A stretch of DNA of 64,000 nt from Symbiodinium kawagutii (taxonomy: Eukaryota; Sar; Dinophyceae; Suessiales; Symbiodiniaceae), in NCBI GenBank assembly GCA_009767595.1, contig VSDK01018725.1, forward strand, positions 105,616-169,615. Direction: 5' to 3'. This document shows, in pieces, positions 21,359 through 31,769 of the stretch; position 1 is the first letter of the stretch, and each line of letters starts with the position of its first letter. The notes under the pieces are model-generated. The model saw nothing but the letters and a program-made list of their open reading frames with translations, was not told the origin of the DNA and did not search any database. Both the position numbers and the translations under genes were made by a program.

Positions 21359-21808
21359 TTTGGATCAGGATGTTTGTCTCTCATTGGATTTATCGCAGTT
21401 GAACTTCACTGCGCAGTCTCAAGTGTTATTGAACATTATTGAACATAATGTTAATTGTCCAGTGACCATCATTCGCAAATCATGAACCAGCATCAGCCAT
21501 TTTCAACCATCCATTGTCATCAGTCATTGTGGTTTATCATTGAGTAATTTTCAACCATCATTCTTCTACTTGGATCCATACACTTGGTCAACCATCATTC
21601 TCGGTGTCATTTTCGGTCACGAATCGTTGTGTATCTCTGTCACTACCCACGTTTCATGACTTCGTCGGCCCCGCCCCGCAGATCGCCCATAGATCCAGCA
21701 GGAGGTTCTGATGGGTGGATGGGGGAGTTCGTTCCCAAAATCATTACTCGCTGGGGGTCTCCCAAATTTCCTGACTTTAAAGGCTGTCCCCTCATCTTGG
21801 AGCCATAG

Positions 21809-21887
21809 CCACCCCCGCTGGACGAGGCACCCCCAGAGAAATTGTCGAAGCCGAACTGTTGCCCAAGGTCGATTTGTTGCTTTCCAG
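21809..21887 (+). CDS. Candidate exon (leucine-rich helix)
   Basis: Acceptor GCCATAG, frame TPAGRGTPREIVEAELLPKV then DLLLS, donor TCCAG|GTGGAC. Upstream DNA is full of CAACCATC words and the exon itself is GC-richer. An adjacent frame from 21659 to 21808 (PIDPAGGSDGWMGEFVPKII) may be another coding segment. Confidence 0.42.
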
Positions 21888-22813
21888 GTGGACGGCTTGA
21901 ATGGAAATAAGCTTAATGATATGCGGTGACAGATTCAATCTCAGTTTGCGGCCGACAATCTCAGACGTTCGGAGGTACTACTCGTATGATTGATGATTTG
22001 CCATCAAAACACAAGCAAATTGCGCGACGCGCGGACCCAAGATGTGCTGTTTTTTGGTTGTGGAATCTTGTAAGTACACAACCCTATGCAATGTAAGCGG
22101 GAGTGCAAATGTAAGTGCGACCGGACTTGCGGAATGTTACAGCGAACAACATTACAAGACAACTAGTTATGTAGAGACTGTACAATACAGACTAATTGTG
22201 TCTTTCAGCACATTTTGGGCTTGGAGCTAGTTTTGGGTCGCGAATAAGCTTTGTGAGAAGCATTCCTGGTTTGCAAACAAGATGCCTGATATTGTCACAT
22301 TGGGACAGACTATATATATTTGTTGTGTTCCTGGCATTTTCAGTGCTAGTGGCTGCTAGTGCGGATCAGATGCCAGGAAGAATTGCTCACTTGGATGTGC
22401 AGCAGGGGTTATAACCAGGGGGCCATATAAGGTAGATGAGCTAACTCCTAGAACCCATGGGAATCGTGACCACTTTCCAAGAGGGAGTGCACATGCACAT
22501 GCAAGCACAAAGCATTCTTGGTGGTTTCTGAAGATACTGGAAGTATTTCTCCCAGAGACTATCAGAGGCTCGACTATAAATATCAACAATCAAGTTGGTA
22601 ATTAATGTACTACATTGTTTCATAATCGATTTGGATAATGCTTAATAATATTGTTGGTGATAATATTTGGTTCAGTCTATTGCATAAAAGGTCAAGTCCT
22701 TATGGTCAATAAACACTTTGAACAGTTTAGTTCAGTTTATAACTTCAAACTATTCATGACCATACTGTTGAATAGCTGGTTTTCAAGAGCTTAAACAATT
22801 GTCAAACCATGTC

Positions 22814-22918
22814 ATGATCAACAATCCCAAGCCGGACTACACTGGGGCTCCCCTCGTTGCCGTCCTTGGTGTCAAGGCGAAGCCAGCGAAGCCCAAAAAG
22901 CGGCAAGGCAACGGCTGA
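22814..22918 (+). CDS. Small C-terminal exon or short ORF with basic tail
   Basis: An open frame from ATG 22814 to TGA 22918 reads PDYTGAPLVAVLGVKAKPAK followed by PKKRQGNG. Base composition jumps in GC relative to both sides. The KPKKR end looks like a nuclear localisation or nucleic-acid-binding tail. Family B copy 1 starts 57 bp downstream. Confidence 0.45.
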   Translation: MINNPKPDYTGAPLVAVLGVKAKPAKPKKRQGNG

Positions 22919-22975
22919 AACGTGGGGCGGGGATTGATATAGCCGTTCTGCGCTCGTTTGTTTCGTCGCGAGAAA

Positions 22976-23087
22976 TGGCCATGGGTCAATATTAACCAAC
23001 CAATAAATAAGGGATAATAAGCAATAACAATAGGGAAAACAATGGGTAATGGTAGTGGAACCAGGGGTACGTTTTGACCCACTGACA
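22976..23087 (+). mobile_element. Family B element, copy 1
   Basis: Left end TGGCCATGGGTCAATATTAA, right end GTTTTGACCCACTGACA, internal CAATAGGGAAAACAATGGG. Terminal repeats are slightly degraded and the flanking TA is not intact. Confidence 0.7.
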
Positions 23088-23189
23088 AATGTATTTTGAG
23101 GGAGATCCACCACTGAGGAACAACTCGCAATGTTGTGAACATTTATGAACGTTGAAAATACAAGAAGCGTGTATGTAAAACTGCATGTA

Positions 23190-23214
23190 CATCATCATCA
23201 TCACCACCACCACC

Positions 23215-23246
<32 letters not shown>

Positions 23247-23247
23247 A
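23190..23247. repeat. (CAT)n/(CAC)n microsatellite
   Basis: CAT triplets, then ten CAC triplets, then CAT triplets again. The associated minus-strand frame (poly-Met/poly-Val or poly-Asp/poly-Gly) is an artefact. Confidence 0.9.
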
Positions 23248-23749
23248 CCTATGGATGCCTCTGACTGGCGACGACTCCAGGATGTGGGATGCCCATTGTT
23301 GATCTGACATGTTACTTCCAAAGAGAACTGGTTGTTTCTTTTGCTTTGGTGAAAGAAAGAAACAAATCAGCAGTTTGGTGCCTTGCGCATGGTGCAATGC
23401 ATGATGTGTTGCTTGACATGAATTTACATTGCCTCGGGCAGCATTTTGCCATTGCAGCATTCTTCCTTGTGGAGCAGTTCGTTCGGTGTGGAATTGAAGG
23501 AATGGTCCAGGTTTTTTGGTCACTTCATTCGATTGAAACTAGCAGTAACCGGGGCCTATTGTCGTTGCTTATAATCCTCTTCTATCCACCCGTGAAGCCA
23601 CAAAATCGTTTCAAACATCATCCATCAATCTTCAAGCAAAGATCAAACATCACCCTTAACCCTGGAAACCAACCATTCCATCCACCAGCCACCAGCCACC
23701 ATCACCAGCCACCAGCCTTTCACCAAGCCTTCACCAGCCTCACCCACCA

Positions 23750-23866
23750 CCAGCCCCTGGCCATGCCTTTCTTGGAGGCCTGGCCCCCCTGGCGAGCCGG
23801 TTCCTGGTGTCCCGAAAGGCGCCCCCATGGGCCAGCGCAGGGGTGGTGGGCAGTGGAGGGGGACCA
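23750..23866 (+). CDS. GC-rich exon candidate, frame uncertain
   Basis: Between CACC-rich DNA on the left and GGTGATGGTTAG DNA on the right lies a GC-rich island. Three frames are open; LGGLAPLASRFLVSRKAPP is the most protein-like. Position and composition match the other exon islands. Confidence 0.3.
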
Positions 23867-24578
23867 TGGTGATGGTTAGTTGGTGGTGAATTAGTGAGAA
23901 TCACCAGGTTTTTTTGTTGAATGTTGTTTTTATTTTTTTTGTTTTTTTGTTTTTTTTTACTTTTGTTTAAAGGTTTTCAAGCCTCTAGGGGGAATCCGGA
24001 GTCTCAACACTAACTAATCTAGTAGGAAACATATGGGATACAATAGTGAAATAACTTCATGACGGTTTTTGGTGGTTAGATCCTGGTGTGTGACCGTTAG
24101 ATGTTGTGTGTGCTTACTATTTGTAAACTTTGTTGATGCTCAAGAATGATTAGTTCAAACTGACGAGTTAGTGAGTTGATGCTTCTTCAGAATACCGAAT
24201 GGTTTGGAAACTGTACTCCTGAAACATTTCTTCACGGGTTAGTGATGGTTCCTCCTGGTTGATGGTTCAGCTTTACCTGGGTCTTGGAATCGGTGATGCC
24301 TTCAGACGCGGAGCCATGGTGAACCTGGCGTCCCTCAGTAGCCATCAGCCATTGACTGGCCACGAATGAACCCTGATTAGCCATTCTTAGCCATCAAGGG
24401 TAAGTAGCCATCAGTAACCTTTCTTACCCAGAATTTTACCCATGATTAGCCTTATCAAGTAGCCATTATCAGCCATTATCAGCCATCAACTAGAAATTCG
24501 TTCACCATTAGCCATGAAGCCATCAGCAGGTTCCCTGGTGCATCGGCACCTGGGTTCACGAGTTCACGGCTTCACCAG

Positions 24579-24677
24579 CCGTGTCGATCTCTGGGAGGCG
24601 TCCCCACCTATAATTTGGCCGAGCCTATCCTGCCCAAAGGTGTCAGGGTTGCCCAGTCCGAGGAATTGGAGCTGTTG
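24579..24677 (+). CDS. Candidate exon, 33 codons, phase 0 at both ends
   Basis: Acceptor TTCACCAG, frame GGVPTYNLAEPILPKGVRVA then QSEELELL, donor TTG|GTGAGG. AGCCATCAGCC-type words precede it and GGTTGATTAGTGG-type words follow. Function unknown; the last helix is acidic and leucine-rich. Confidence 0.47.
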
Positions 24678-24915
24678 GTGAGGGTAGGGAAGGGTAGGAG
24701 TGGGGAGGGGTAGAGGAGTGTGTAGCAGACTGGTGCGAATGATTGATAGGAGTAGTGATCGGTTGGGATGGTAAGTGGTTGATTAGTGGTTCGTTGTTGA
24801 TTAATGATTGATTAAAGGATGGTTTTGGTATAAAAATGCTTTGCCTATTGCGGATTTGTGCAACTGACGCATTGTTTGTCTGTACTTGATGATGCCGAAT
24901 GATCATTGATTCATA

Positions 24916-25019
24916 TGGTGGTTTCCCAGAATGGGGGTACCCCCCAAACATTTTTCTTACTATAAATGATACACATGGGATGATAACTGGCTGGACCCCT
25001 GCGGCTTGAGAAACCACCA
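24916..25019 (+). mobile_element. Family A element, copy 3, intact TA flanks
   Basis: Bounded by TA on each side. Left end TGGTGGTTTCCCAGAATGGG, right end CTTGAGAAACCACCA. Internal TATAAATGATACACATGG fits the family centre. Confidence 0.75.
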
Positions 25020-25041
25020 TATCGATGCCATTGATAGACTG

Positions 25042-25128
25042 GTTGGTGGTTAAACTCAATTAGTGTTTTCCTAACAAACGGTTGGTTGACAAGCATATTT
25101 TTCACAGGCTTTTCAAAGCACCAACAAG
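25042..25128 (+). mobile_element. Family C introner-like element, copy 3 (GT-AG)
   Basis: CTG|GTTGGTGGTTAAAC at the left; TTTCAAAGCACCAACAAG at the right; 87 bp. The centre AACGGTTGGTTGACAAGCAT and ATATTTTTCACAGG match other copies. Its AG is followed directly by an open frame. Confidence 0.6.
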
Positions 25129-25223
25129 TGGAGGATAGGCCATGGCGGCCATGGATTCACCACCTACATCCACAGTTCGGTCACTTAACCCATGCCTTGT
25201 TGCGACTGTTCCAGAGGCTGTGA
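25129..25223 (+). CDS. Candidate exon after family C copy 3
   Basis: Two bases, then the frame EDRPWRPWIHHLHPQFGHLT, ALLRLFQRL and TGA at 25221. A GC donor (CAGAG|GCTGTG) just before the stop is possible. A minus-strand frame (25102-25344) is open for 80 codons and is the main alternative. Confidence 0.35.
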
Positions 25224-25429
25224 AGCCACGCGTTGTCACCGGCTGTGCCTGAGCTGTTCGCACGACCGATGCCAAGCTGGGAGGATATCCATGGATATCC
25301 ATCATTTTCTTGAATTCAGGATCAGGATGTTCATCATTGTCCATCCATGAATTTTAGGATTATTTGCTAGGGACTACCCATATTATGCTAGCTAACTATG
25401 CTACCAGATTGAGCTGGCTAGGTTGGAAT

Positions 25430-25760
25430 GCTAGGTGCTAGCCCTTCCTAGCGGTTGAGCGTGATCAACTGTGATCAACCACCATCAACCATGATCAAGC
25501 AACATGGACCGTCAGGACTGTAGCCGTTATTGAGCAACATCAATCATCATTGACCATCAGTGCATGACCATTATGAAGCAACATGAATCAGCACTAACCG
25601 TTATCATTAATCAGTAAAGCACATTAAAGCACTAAGTAACACCATTAACCATCATGAACCATCATGAACCACTGTTACAAACCCCGGTATCATTCTTAAT
25701 GATTGTCATCAACCAGCATCAACCGAGTCGTTATCATCAACCATCATTGACCCCACAATC
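25430..25760. repeat. Block of CATCAACC / CATGAACC words
   Basis: GATCAACCACCATCAACCAT and close variants recur about twenty times in 330 bp without a fixed period. The block ends at TCCCTGTCAG, an acceptor-like sequence in front of the next exon candidate. Confidence 0.6.
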
Positions 25761-25770
25761 TCCCTGTCAG

Positions 25771-25861
25771 GTTGAGAGCTTCTCCATTTGTCGGGCAAGG
25801 TTGGGAGCAGCTTTTGCCACGCCATGATGTCAGCGCAAAAGGGCAGATTATTCGCAACCAG
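25771..25861 (+). CDS. Candidate exon, unknown protein
   Basis: Only one frame is open through the segment: LRASPFVGQGWEQLLPRHDV then SAKGQIIRNQ, with a GT at AACCAGG|GTTGG. Strand-biased GGTCAA/GGTTGATAATGG DNA follows. Confidence 0.42.
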
Positions 25862-26230
25862 GGTTGGTCTCTGACGAAGAGTGGTCAAGAATGGTCAAAA
25901 GCGGTCAATCAAGGCCTCATGGCGAATAATCGTTCAGAGTGGTCGCTCATGAAGGTTTGTGGGGTTGATAATGGTGGTTAGCTGATAGTGGTTAAGAGTC
26001 TGGTTCTGTTGATAATGGTGAAGGGCGAATCAATAAGGATAGTTAATAGCGCTGAACGATGGACCTTTCATGGCAGCTGTAATTTTGGAGAATGGTTGAT
26101 CCTGGACAATGATCATTGATGACCAACAAGATCATGAACGCCCGCTGTGCCCATCGCTTGTGTTTTCTCAATCCAATCCGGGTGACTTTTCAGACAGTGG
26201 GAGCCTCACTTTGACTTCCAGACACCTGCC

Positions 26231-26345
26231 AGTTGGCCCCAAGCAGTTACCAGTTGGGTTATAAACCCCATAGCCTATGAGTGGTAGTTAATCCCTAGTT
26301 AAGTTAGGTATAAACCAACTGCTCAATGGTTGCGGGCCCACCTTG
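26231..26345 (+). mobile_element. Possible diverged family E element
   Basis: The right end GCGGGCCCACCTTG matches the family E terminus and the interior has GGTTATAAACCCC and TAGTTAAGTTAGG as in the good copy at 55.0 kb. The left end (AGTTGGCCCCAAG) is too degraded to be sure. Confidence 0.3.
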
Positions 26346-26430
26346 TGGGACGTGTTTCTAAGGGCTCCATTGTCATGGATAGCCATAGGTCAGAGAGAAT
26401 CTAACCAACTATAGTCATCTGTAACCCCTG

Positions 26431-26782
26431 GGTTACTCTTCCGAAGGGTTTTGCTGTCCAAATGCTCCCAAGTGCAGAATATTCTTGAAAATTCGAAAAA
26501 GTTCCAAATCATACTGGAAAATTCTGAAATATTCTACATAAATCATTCTGGAAAATTCCAAATAGTTCCAAATCATTCTGGATTTGTTTGGAACTTTTTG
26601 GAATGTTTCGGATTTGTTTGGAATGTTTTGGAATTTTTGGGAACTTTTTGGATTGTTTGAAACTGTTTGGAATTTCTTTGCAACAGTTTGGGATGTTTGA
26701 GGAGGATTTTTGTTGGAATTATTTGGAATGTTGCCAAGACCATGAAAAAGTGAGTGAAGAGTAACCCTTCCGATGAGTCACC
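26431..26782 (+). mobile_element. Family D element, copy 1
   Basis: Left end GGTTACTCTTCCGAAGGGTT; right end AACCCTTCCGATGAGTCACC, an imperfect inverted repeat. The interior is a long self-complementary series: left half AATTCCAAATAGTTCC and TCATTCTGG words, right half TTTGGAACTTTTTGGAATG words, so the RNA or single strand could fold into one hairpin. A second copy lies in inverse orientation at 51275-51668. No coding capacity. Confidence 0.8.
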
Positions 26783-26840
26783 CTCATCTCAGAGAAGATA
26801 TAGGGGTAATCAATAGGTAATCTGAATCAATAATTAAGCT

Positions 26841-26938
26841 GTTTGGTGGCTTTGAACATGTGTTATTTTCTCTAGTAATTATTAACAAATTTGACTGGTT
26901 GGCTAATATGTGTCACTGGGGTTGAAACCACCAACCAG
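26841..26938 (+). mobile_element. Family C introner-like element, copy 4 (GT-AG)
   Basis: CT|GTTTGGTGGCTTTGAAC at the left and GGGGTTGAAACCACCAACCAG at the right, 98 bp. A short open frame (NHECKYEQCQ) with a CAA|GTAAAT donor follows. Confidence 0.6.
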
Positions 26939-27575
26939 TAAACCATGAATGCAAGTATGAGCAGTGTCAAGTAAATTGCTATACATGATTCTTGCATGAT
27001 ACTGGAAAGATTGGGAATCCAACAATACTAGTACCAAAGAGATATCCCCTGGTTTCCAGGGTTGTAGTTCGGTAGTGTGGGGTGAGGAATGAGATGCTCC
27101 CAAGGCCCAAAGTGTTCCAATTCTGACATCCTTCGCTGATAAATGGATATAAATGGGTCGTTGTTTTATCGCTGATCTCTTTGGATGAACTGCAATGAAA
27201 CGTGTGAGTTTAAAAGACCAATAGTAGTCGGGTCATGATAATGGATACTAGATGATACTAGTGCAATGGGAACATGTTTCCATACATTGCTTCTGGAATT
27301 GGGCCTAAATACGAGTACAGCACAGTAGAATATTCTCATTTGAGTTTGGGCCTTTGGGTCATCAACACATAGCATCAGCATAAGTAACTAGAAAGTTCCA
27401 AGACTGGTACGACGTGGTATGCGCACTCCAATCATTCACCTCCGAACCTGATCGCCAGAACGGATGAGTCACGGCTTGTGGACACCAGGTGAGGGCGCGG
27501 TTGGACGCGCGAAATCTCCGTTTCACAAAGACATGGGTCTGAGATGAGCTGTGTCAAAAACACAATGGGTTCTGT

Positions 27576-27800
27576 TTGCAAGAACCACAACCCAGTCCAT
27601 GGCTATCCCAAAGAACCAACCAGCAACTATTAGAATCCCCCCAAGGCAGCGGAGATTCATTAAGATTACCAGCATGTGTATATTCCATATTGGGAGCCAA
27701 TTGTGCTCTTCCAGCCACTAATTGCCCAACTGATTGTTTGTGCTGGGCCAAAAAAACAGTTGCAAATATCCGATATACGCTGTTGAAGTGTATACGTACT
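27576..27800 (+). CDS. Candidate exon, Cys-containing protein
   Basis: Open frame with SPWLSQRTNQQLLESPQGSG and later NCALPATNCPTDCLCWAKK. The Cys-rich part resembles a secreted or zinc-binding module. Right boundary unclear. It lies 200 bp upstream of the three-exon gene below and could belong to it. Confidence 0.38.
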
Positions 27801-27998
27801 GATCAGTACTTCACAGACACATATACGACATATATATATATATTTATTTATTTATTTATTTAGATAGATATAAGAAAGATAGCGGTAGAGGCCATAGAAA
27901 ATGACTCTTTGTCTCCATATATTGCCCATAGCAACCTCTCTGTTAGATTGCTTCATGTTTTTTATTAGTTTTATTTTTTTTTCGGTGGCTGCCCCAGT

Positions 27999-28478
27999 TT
28001 GGTGAGCAACTCCTCAGAAAACACAACAAGAATCATGAAGTACATAGGCCAATTGTATTCCTCATCGCCCCGAAGCGGGCGTCTTCGCTTACCAACGCAG
28101 AGCTGGTCCCTGACTAAGCGTTGGCAATACCAGCGCAGGATGTCAAGGAAAGGTCACGGATCGGGTGATGAACGGACGGTACCACGGTATGGCCAACACT
28201 CATGGTTCCATTGGGAAGGCCTTCCCAACCTGCAGCACAACACCATAAACATGCATGAGTTCAGAACTGACCTGTCGTCACAACAGCACTGTGGCAGCCA
28301 ATATGACGAAACAATTGATTTGCCAAACGTATATATTTGATCCCAATTGTTCGGTGGATTTGATGCTTTGTTTCCCCCTGACAATCATAACGACCATCAT
28401 AAATCTTGTGCTTCCTTTCTCATCACCATCATCACCATCACCATCATCACCATCACCAGCATCATCATCACCACCATC

Positions 28479-28558
<80 letters not shown>

Positions 28559-29090
28559 TTGACACTTGAAGGGATTGCCGTGTCCATCAGAAAAATTTTC
28601 ACGGTGCTCGAATGAACAGGTGACTTTTCTGATTGCTTCAGTCAGATGGTGAGAAGCTTTCTGTAACTGTCTCATCAAGTCAGGAATCAAACATCAAGAA
28701 ATACAATTATCCAACTCAGCATGTTTCGAACATCGTTGAATTGGTGACAATTCCAGGGTTACCTTCAAAGGAATATCAGAACTCCCACCTTGGCCATGGT
28801 ACCTTCAAAGAGTGGGGCGTGCCTAATCCTTGGACTAGAACTGCACAGGTCTATTGGCGCTATTGGTGGTTTCTCAAAAGAGGGGACCAAAGAACTGGTG
28901 GTGGTTATTACTTATTACTATACTATAAATGATGAATTTAAGGGATGATTTGGGGGTACCCCTCTTTCGAGAAACACTTCTATTGACATGACATGACATG
29001 ATAGTTTTCAAGAGAACTGGCAAGTGGAAGAACAATAAGCATCCAACAACGATGCGACCATGCAACCACCGGATGACTAGTCATTCTTAG
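27999..29090 (+). CDS. Three-exon gene segment, unknown protein
   Basis: Exons 27999-28328, 28642-28848 and 29013-29090 are all phase 0. Intron 1 (28329-28641) starts GTATAT, ends GATTGCTTCAG and contains the CAT microsatellite; intron 2 (28849-29012) starts GTCTAT, ends TTTTCAAG and contains a family A element 15 bp from its start. Exon 2 encodes ESNIKKYNYPTQHVSNIVEL and ends WGVPNPWTRTAQ; exon 3 encodes RTGKWKNNKHPTTMRP and stops TAG at 29088. Exon 1 has a second open frame in its first half, so its 5' boundary and frame are uncertain. No family recognised. Confidence 0.52.
28419..28557. repeat. (CAT)n/(CAC)n microsatellite within an intron
   Basis: About 138 bp of CAT triplets mixed with CAC in the first half and pure CAT in the second. 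The poly-His, poly-Ile and poly-Asp frames across it are artefacts. Confidence 0.9.
28864..28980 (+). mobile_element. Family A element, copy 4, inside an intron
   Basis: TGGTGGTTTCTCAAAAGAGG at the left, CCCTCTTTCGAGAAACACTTC at the right, about 117 bp. It begins 15 bp after the donor of the exon ending 28848. Confidence 0.7.
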
Positions 29091-29203
29091 CTAGAAGAAA
29101 CCATGGGTGAACTGTTTAATCCATGAGTTTCCATGGGTTGACTCACCATGAGTCAAGCACGACCTTCCATACGGGTTGACCAATATTCACTACACAAACA
29201 AGT

Positions 29204-29804
29204 ATGGATCGTAGCATCATCCACGCAGTCCTTGATTTGCCCCGATCCGCCTGGATTTGCGCTACCGACGCTCCGTGCTCGCAGCTTGCTACATTGCTGG
29301 CTGCTGGTTTTGGCGTCAAAAAGAAGGGTTGCCTTGGGCCCAGGGAAATGGAGATAGATTTGTTCGGAACTGAGGTGTGGAGTGTTGGGCTTTCATAGGA
29401 AGGAAATTGTGAGGCCTATCCTATCTATGCTCGTTGCATAGTGCATTTACATAGAATATGATTAAGTATAGATAAACGGATAGAAATGGAATCAAATAGA
29501 TATCAATACGCCTCTCCATGAAGTCCTACATGGCATAACTGTCCTGCCAGGGTTGTACAGTCGCACCAGGGTCCAAGGCGAGGGTCATCAGCCAGCGACC
29601 TGATTCATAGCTTGTCCCATGACCGCCCCAGCATGGGAAGGCTGGCAGTTGTCATGGCATGGCATAGCCAAGGGTTGTCATTTAAGATGGGAAGCAGTCG
29701 CAGTTTTCATGGCTTAAACTGTGAAAACATGGGAAGTTTCTGCCCTTTCTTTGTTGCAGCCTGAGCTGGGCTTGAAGGAATTCCCACCTTGGCAAATGCG
29801 CTGA
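29204..29804 (+). CDS. Two-exon small gene, unknown protein
   Basis: Exon 1 (29204-29374) starts ATG and encodes MDRSIIHAVLDLPRSAWICA, ATLLAAGFGVKKK and EMEIDLFGTE, with donor GAG|GTGTGG. Exon 2 (29760-29804) follows TTTGTTGCAG and encodes PELGLKEFPPWQMR then TGA; both are phase 0. Together 71 residues. The start ATG is 113 bp after the stop of the preceding gene, a spacing like that of tandem dinoflagellate genes. It could also be the 3' part of something longer. Confidence 0.47.
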
Positions 29805-30088
29805 CTACGACAGCAGTTGTAATTATCTACCGGTGAGCAGAACATCGAACATTTATGATGAAAAATAATACTTCAAAGACGACAGCAGTTTTTTGCAGAA
29901 TGCGCACGCAGAGATCACAAAGCATGGGTGTCCCTTGAGACTGGAAAGACGGCATGTAGCTCTGGAAATATATGGAAAGACCAACTCGTGTTTGGTCCAG
30001 CATTGAGCCCCAGGACGCCACATGAAGTCCACTTACAGGTGTCTGAACTTGGTCTCTAAGCAGAAAACTTTACTGTGAAGCAATCCCT

Positions 30089-30186
30089 GCTTGGCGGTTT
30101 CATCCATAGCTTGAGACACTCAAAGGGGATGAGGGTCTTATTGACAAGCAGATTTTTTGGGCATGGAGCATATAACCACCAACCAG
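30089..30186 (+). mobile_element. Family C introner-like element, copy 5 (GC-AG)
   Basis: Left end CT|GCTTGGCGGTTTC with a GC where others have GT; right end TATAACCACCAACCAG. 98 bp. Followed without gap by a 74-codon open frame. Confidence 0.55.
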
Positions 30187-30408
30187 GAAGTACAAAGGTC
30201 CGTTCAACGCGACCGTGATAAGTGAAGGTGCCAGAGAAGCATTACAGCATCGAAGCGTCCAACCAAAGCAAACCGTAGCCAGCCAACTAAGAAATACCAG
30301 TGATGGTCCTGGTAATGACTGCATAACCAAGAGAGCTTACTCTGGCATACGCCAGCAACTACAAATCACAGCACCAGCAATTCCCAAGCATCAAAATGTC
30401 GTAGAGGT
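30187..30408 (+). CDS. Exon candidate directly after family C copy 5
   Basis: One base, then KYKGPFNATVISEGAREALQ, a Gln/Thr-rich middle and SGIRQQLQITAPAIPKHQNV, ending GTAGAG|GTAAAT. Acceptor supplied by the family C right end, donor near consensus. Hydrophilic, unknown protein. Confidence 0.5.
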
Positions 30409-30605
30409 AAATTAGAGTTTCTTCAAATAGCGGAACCCTTCAAAAAATCCAAGAGTAATCCTCTCTAGTAGTAAACCAACCATTTTTGGGATGCCACCAT
30501 TTTGAGCAAGCCTCAAATCATTACAGCAAACAGTTTGAAACATGTCTTTCTTGGATGTTTGAAACCACCCAAAAGCTCATCCCCAAGCATCAAAAAATAG
30601 TCTCT

Positions 30606-30735
30606 CACGTGGGTTTGGCCACGCTATGGCGTGGCCCCTTCCCCGCGCCCGGTGCCGCCATGGCCGGCGATGGGTGGGCAACTGGGTGTCGGCTGAGACC
30701 AAACCCGTTGCGCAGGTACAGTGGACAGGGACCTG
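30606..30735 (+). CDS. GC-rich exon candidate, frame uncertain
   Basis: A GC-rich island bordered on the right by GGTGATGGTTGAGCGG. Two frames are open; one gives VGNWVSAETKPVAQVQWTGT. No acceptor stands out. Confidence 0.28.
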
Positions 30736-30922
30736 GTGATGGTTGAGCGGATGATAGCAGGGAGAAAAACCAACAGTAGTACAATAGTAGTAGTGATAAT
30801 GCTATATCGGATTAATAGTAATGGAATCGCTAATTAATGGTAGATAGTGGTGAATGGTTTTTGGATGTTAAGAATGGTCCATGGATGTTAATGGTTCACA
30901 ATCAGTCGTAAATAAAGAACTG

Positions 30923-31013
30923 GCTAATGGGTTTTGAACATGTTTTTACCTGGTATTCACAAATGGTTGGTTGGTTGACAAAAATTTTTCATAGGGTTTG
31001 ACATCACCCACAG
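30923..31013 (+). mobile_element. Family C element, copy 6, diverged (GC-AG)
   Basis: AACTG|GCTAATGGGTTTTGAAC to TTTGACATCACCCACAG, 91 bp, with the family centre AAATGGTTGGTTGGTTGACA and ATTTTTCATAGGG. Neighbouring open frames are very short. Confidence 0.45.
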
Positions 31014-31344
31014 GCCAAAAGTAGTAATGGTTAAGAGTGATTCATGGTGAAAAATCAGGACGAGATACATTTCAATACAAAATGATTGATAGTGGTTAAC
31101 AATGGTTAGTGGTAGTGAAATCAATATTGACATGGATCAATAAGAAATAGCCGAAGGGTATAAGTTCTCAGAAAATATTTAAAAAACTGACTATTGATTG
31201 TATGAATGATAAGAGTTTTTGTACGGTAGATTACACCTATTACCCATCAAGTTTGCGGTGATCAACAAGAACAGGGCACACCAAAGTCTGAACATGTCCC
31301 TTCGACAATCACCCAAGGCTGAACATCTCCCCTGATAATTCATA

Positions 31345-31406
31345 GACTTGCATGAAAATCATAGACCAATTGATTACATGATTGGTCTATCAATTTTATG
31401 CAAGTC
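31345..31406. repeat. Isolated near-perfect hairpin
   Basis: GACTTGCATGAAAATCATAG at the left is complementary, with few mismatches, to CTATCAATTTTATGCAAGTC at the right, giving about 27 bp of stem and a short loop around GATTACAT. Not similar to families A-E. Confidence 0.65.
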
Positions 31407-31769
31407 CTTTGAGCTTCACTGGTCTCCAAGCGTCCAGCTGGGTGGTTGAGGCAGGCCATAGCAATTGCTGGGCGATGGGCCCCTGATATGACCACTGAGT
31501 TTGGAGGTTGTGGCAAGCACCAACTAGTCAACCATTACTCGTACTTATCAAGACGTATCATACTATTATTAGTTCGTATGAACCATTGTCAATTAACAAT
31601 CATTTACCATTTTTACCGCTATTGCAGTTACCTTAAAGGTCTGCAAGTTAGCTATGGCTCAAATACCTCACAAGTCAACATTCATGACCCCAATAGAGGG
31701 CTGAAGGGCTGTTCGGTAGTGAGACAACTTTTGCCGAGGGAAAGCAGTCATGTACCAAGATGCCACTGA

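Noticed and set aside
22992..23523. Minus-strand frames of 109 and 126 codons
   Set aside because: Both are carried through by the CAC/CAT microsatellite and by family B sequence, with no splice signals.
28278..28690. Poly-Asp, poly-His and poly-Met open frames
   Set aside because: They coincide exactly with the CAT/CAC microsatellite, which lies in a well-bounded intron.
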